64,000 nt of DNA from Nocardia sp. NBC_00416 (lineage in GTDB: Bacteria; Actinomycetota; Actinomycetes; Mycobacteriales; Mycobacteriaceae). This document shows positions 63,792 through 64,000 of this stretch, piece after piece. Location of the stretch: positions 3,102,501 to 3,166,500 of the forward strand of contig NZ_CP107932.1 of the NCBI RefSeq assembly GCF_036032445.1. Reading direction: 5' to 3'. The position numbers were made by a program, and so were the translations under genes. Position 1 is the first letter of the stretch, and each line of letters starts with the position of its first letter. The notes under the pieces were generated by a model. The model made no database searches, was not told where the DNA came from, and was given only the letters and a program-made list of their open reading frames with translations.

Positions 63792-64000
63792 GTGGTAGCC
63801 ACGAATACCCGTCAGACAGCCGAACCGGCCGACGCCGAGGCCACGGAAGTTCCCGCGGCACGCCCGGCGCGTAAAGCCGTGGCCAAGAAGGCCCCGGCGA
63901 AAAAGGCCGCCGCCAAAAAGGCTCCGGCCAAAAAGGCCGCTGCCGCCAAGAAGGGAGCCGCCAAGAAGGCCCCCGCCAAAAAGGCGGGAAGCGCGGGCGC
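63792..64000 (+). CDS. sigA: Primary RNA polymerase sigma factor SigA, N-terminal part (3' end outside window)
   Basis: A GTG at 63792 is preceded by AAAGGG and opens a frame that runs out of the window. The 69 visible residues are VVATNTRQTAEPADAEAT followed by Lys/Ala/Pro repeats (KKAPAKKAAAKKAP and similar), which is the basic N-terminal extension seen in actinobacterial SigA before region 1.1. The conserved sigma regions are outside. The gene order ppgK-sigA is the same as Rv2702-Rv2703, which supports the call. Confidence 0.85.
   Translation, partial: MVATNTRQTAEPADAEATEVPAARPARKAVAKKAPAKKAAAKKAPAKKAAAAKKGAAKKAPAKKAGSAG

Overview
The window is 64 kb of chromosome from a high-GC actinomycete of the mycolic-acid group, most likely Nocardia or a close relative. 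The evidence is strong GC bias with GTG starts, cell-envelope genes for phosphatidylinositol mannosides and arabinan (pimA, patA, pgsA1, aftC, cei), the trypsin-sensitive coproporphyrin-type haem genes, and two long blocks whose gene order matches Mycobacterium tuberculosis as I remember it: Rv2606c-Rv2614c (1-8.4 kb) and Rv2669-Rv2703 (35-64 kb, ending in the start of sigA). No phage, insertion sequence, CRISPR array, rRNA or replication origin was seen.

Layout. 0-8.4 kb: the tail of a uridine kinase-like gene, then a minus-strand run thrS > HIT > pgsA1 > patA > pimA > NUDIX with 4-bp overlaps (PI and PIM synthesis), a free-standing 30-residue peptide gene, and pdxS (vitamin B6). 8.6-15 kb: a FhuF-type [2Fe-2S] protein, a PGPGW membrane protein, and a tandem pair of SulP transporter-carbonic anhydrase fusions, both 769 residues, each with the same structured leader. 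15.4-17.3 kb: a phosphotransferase and the N-terminal relic of a P450. 17.3-25.4 kb: a biotin locus: bioY > acyl-CoA ligase > thiolase > bioM > bioN > acyl-CoA ligase, and a divergent bisC-type biotin sulfoxide reductase, with a perfect BioQ-like palindrome in the space between. 25.6-26.3 kb: four tRNA genes (Val-CAC, Gly-GCC, Cys-GCA, Val-GAC) with strong terminators on both sides. 26.3-34.9 kb: an accessory stretch with a baeRF-family protein, a frameshifted carboxymuconolactone decarboxylase-like gene, a sigma4-like/TnsA-like fusion convergent with a membrane-anchored CoiA-like protein, a LysR regulator and a flavin monooxygenase with a 300-residue disordered tail. 35-64 kb: the conserved housekeeping block (GNAT, secreted phosphatase, zapE, ribD-like reductase, TAP-like lipoprotein, aftC, msrB, hemQ, hemY, hemE, DUF3000, RNase D-like, dxs, SIMPL, TrmA-like, APC permease, two TrkA/RCK proteins, a SigD-like sigma factor, DUF3159, OB-fold, hydrolase, DUF3710, dut, DUF3093, DUF4193, cei, suhB, ppgK, sigA).

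The genes that work together are clearest in three places: the PIM pathway operon; the biotin uptake and recovery locus (transporter YMN, sulfoxide reductase, and an acyl-CoA ligase/thiolase module like the BirA-controlled yhfUTS set of Bacillus); and coproporphyrin-dependent haem synthesis (hemE, hemY, hemQ). Many housekeeping genes in the 35-64 kb block have a TANNNT box 6-8 bases before the start codon and look leaderless. The most interesting leads are the biotin locus, the duplicated SulP leader with mutually exclusive hairpins and a candidate upstream reading frame, the 30-residue peptide gene with its own terminator, and the convergent pair of degenerate nuclease-like proteins.
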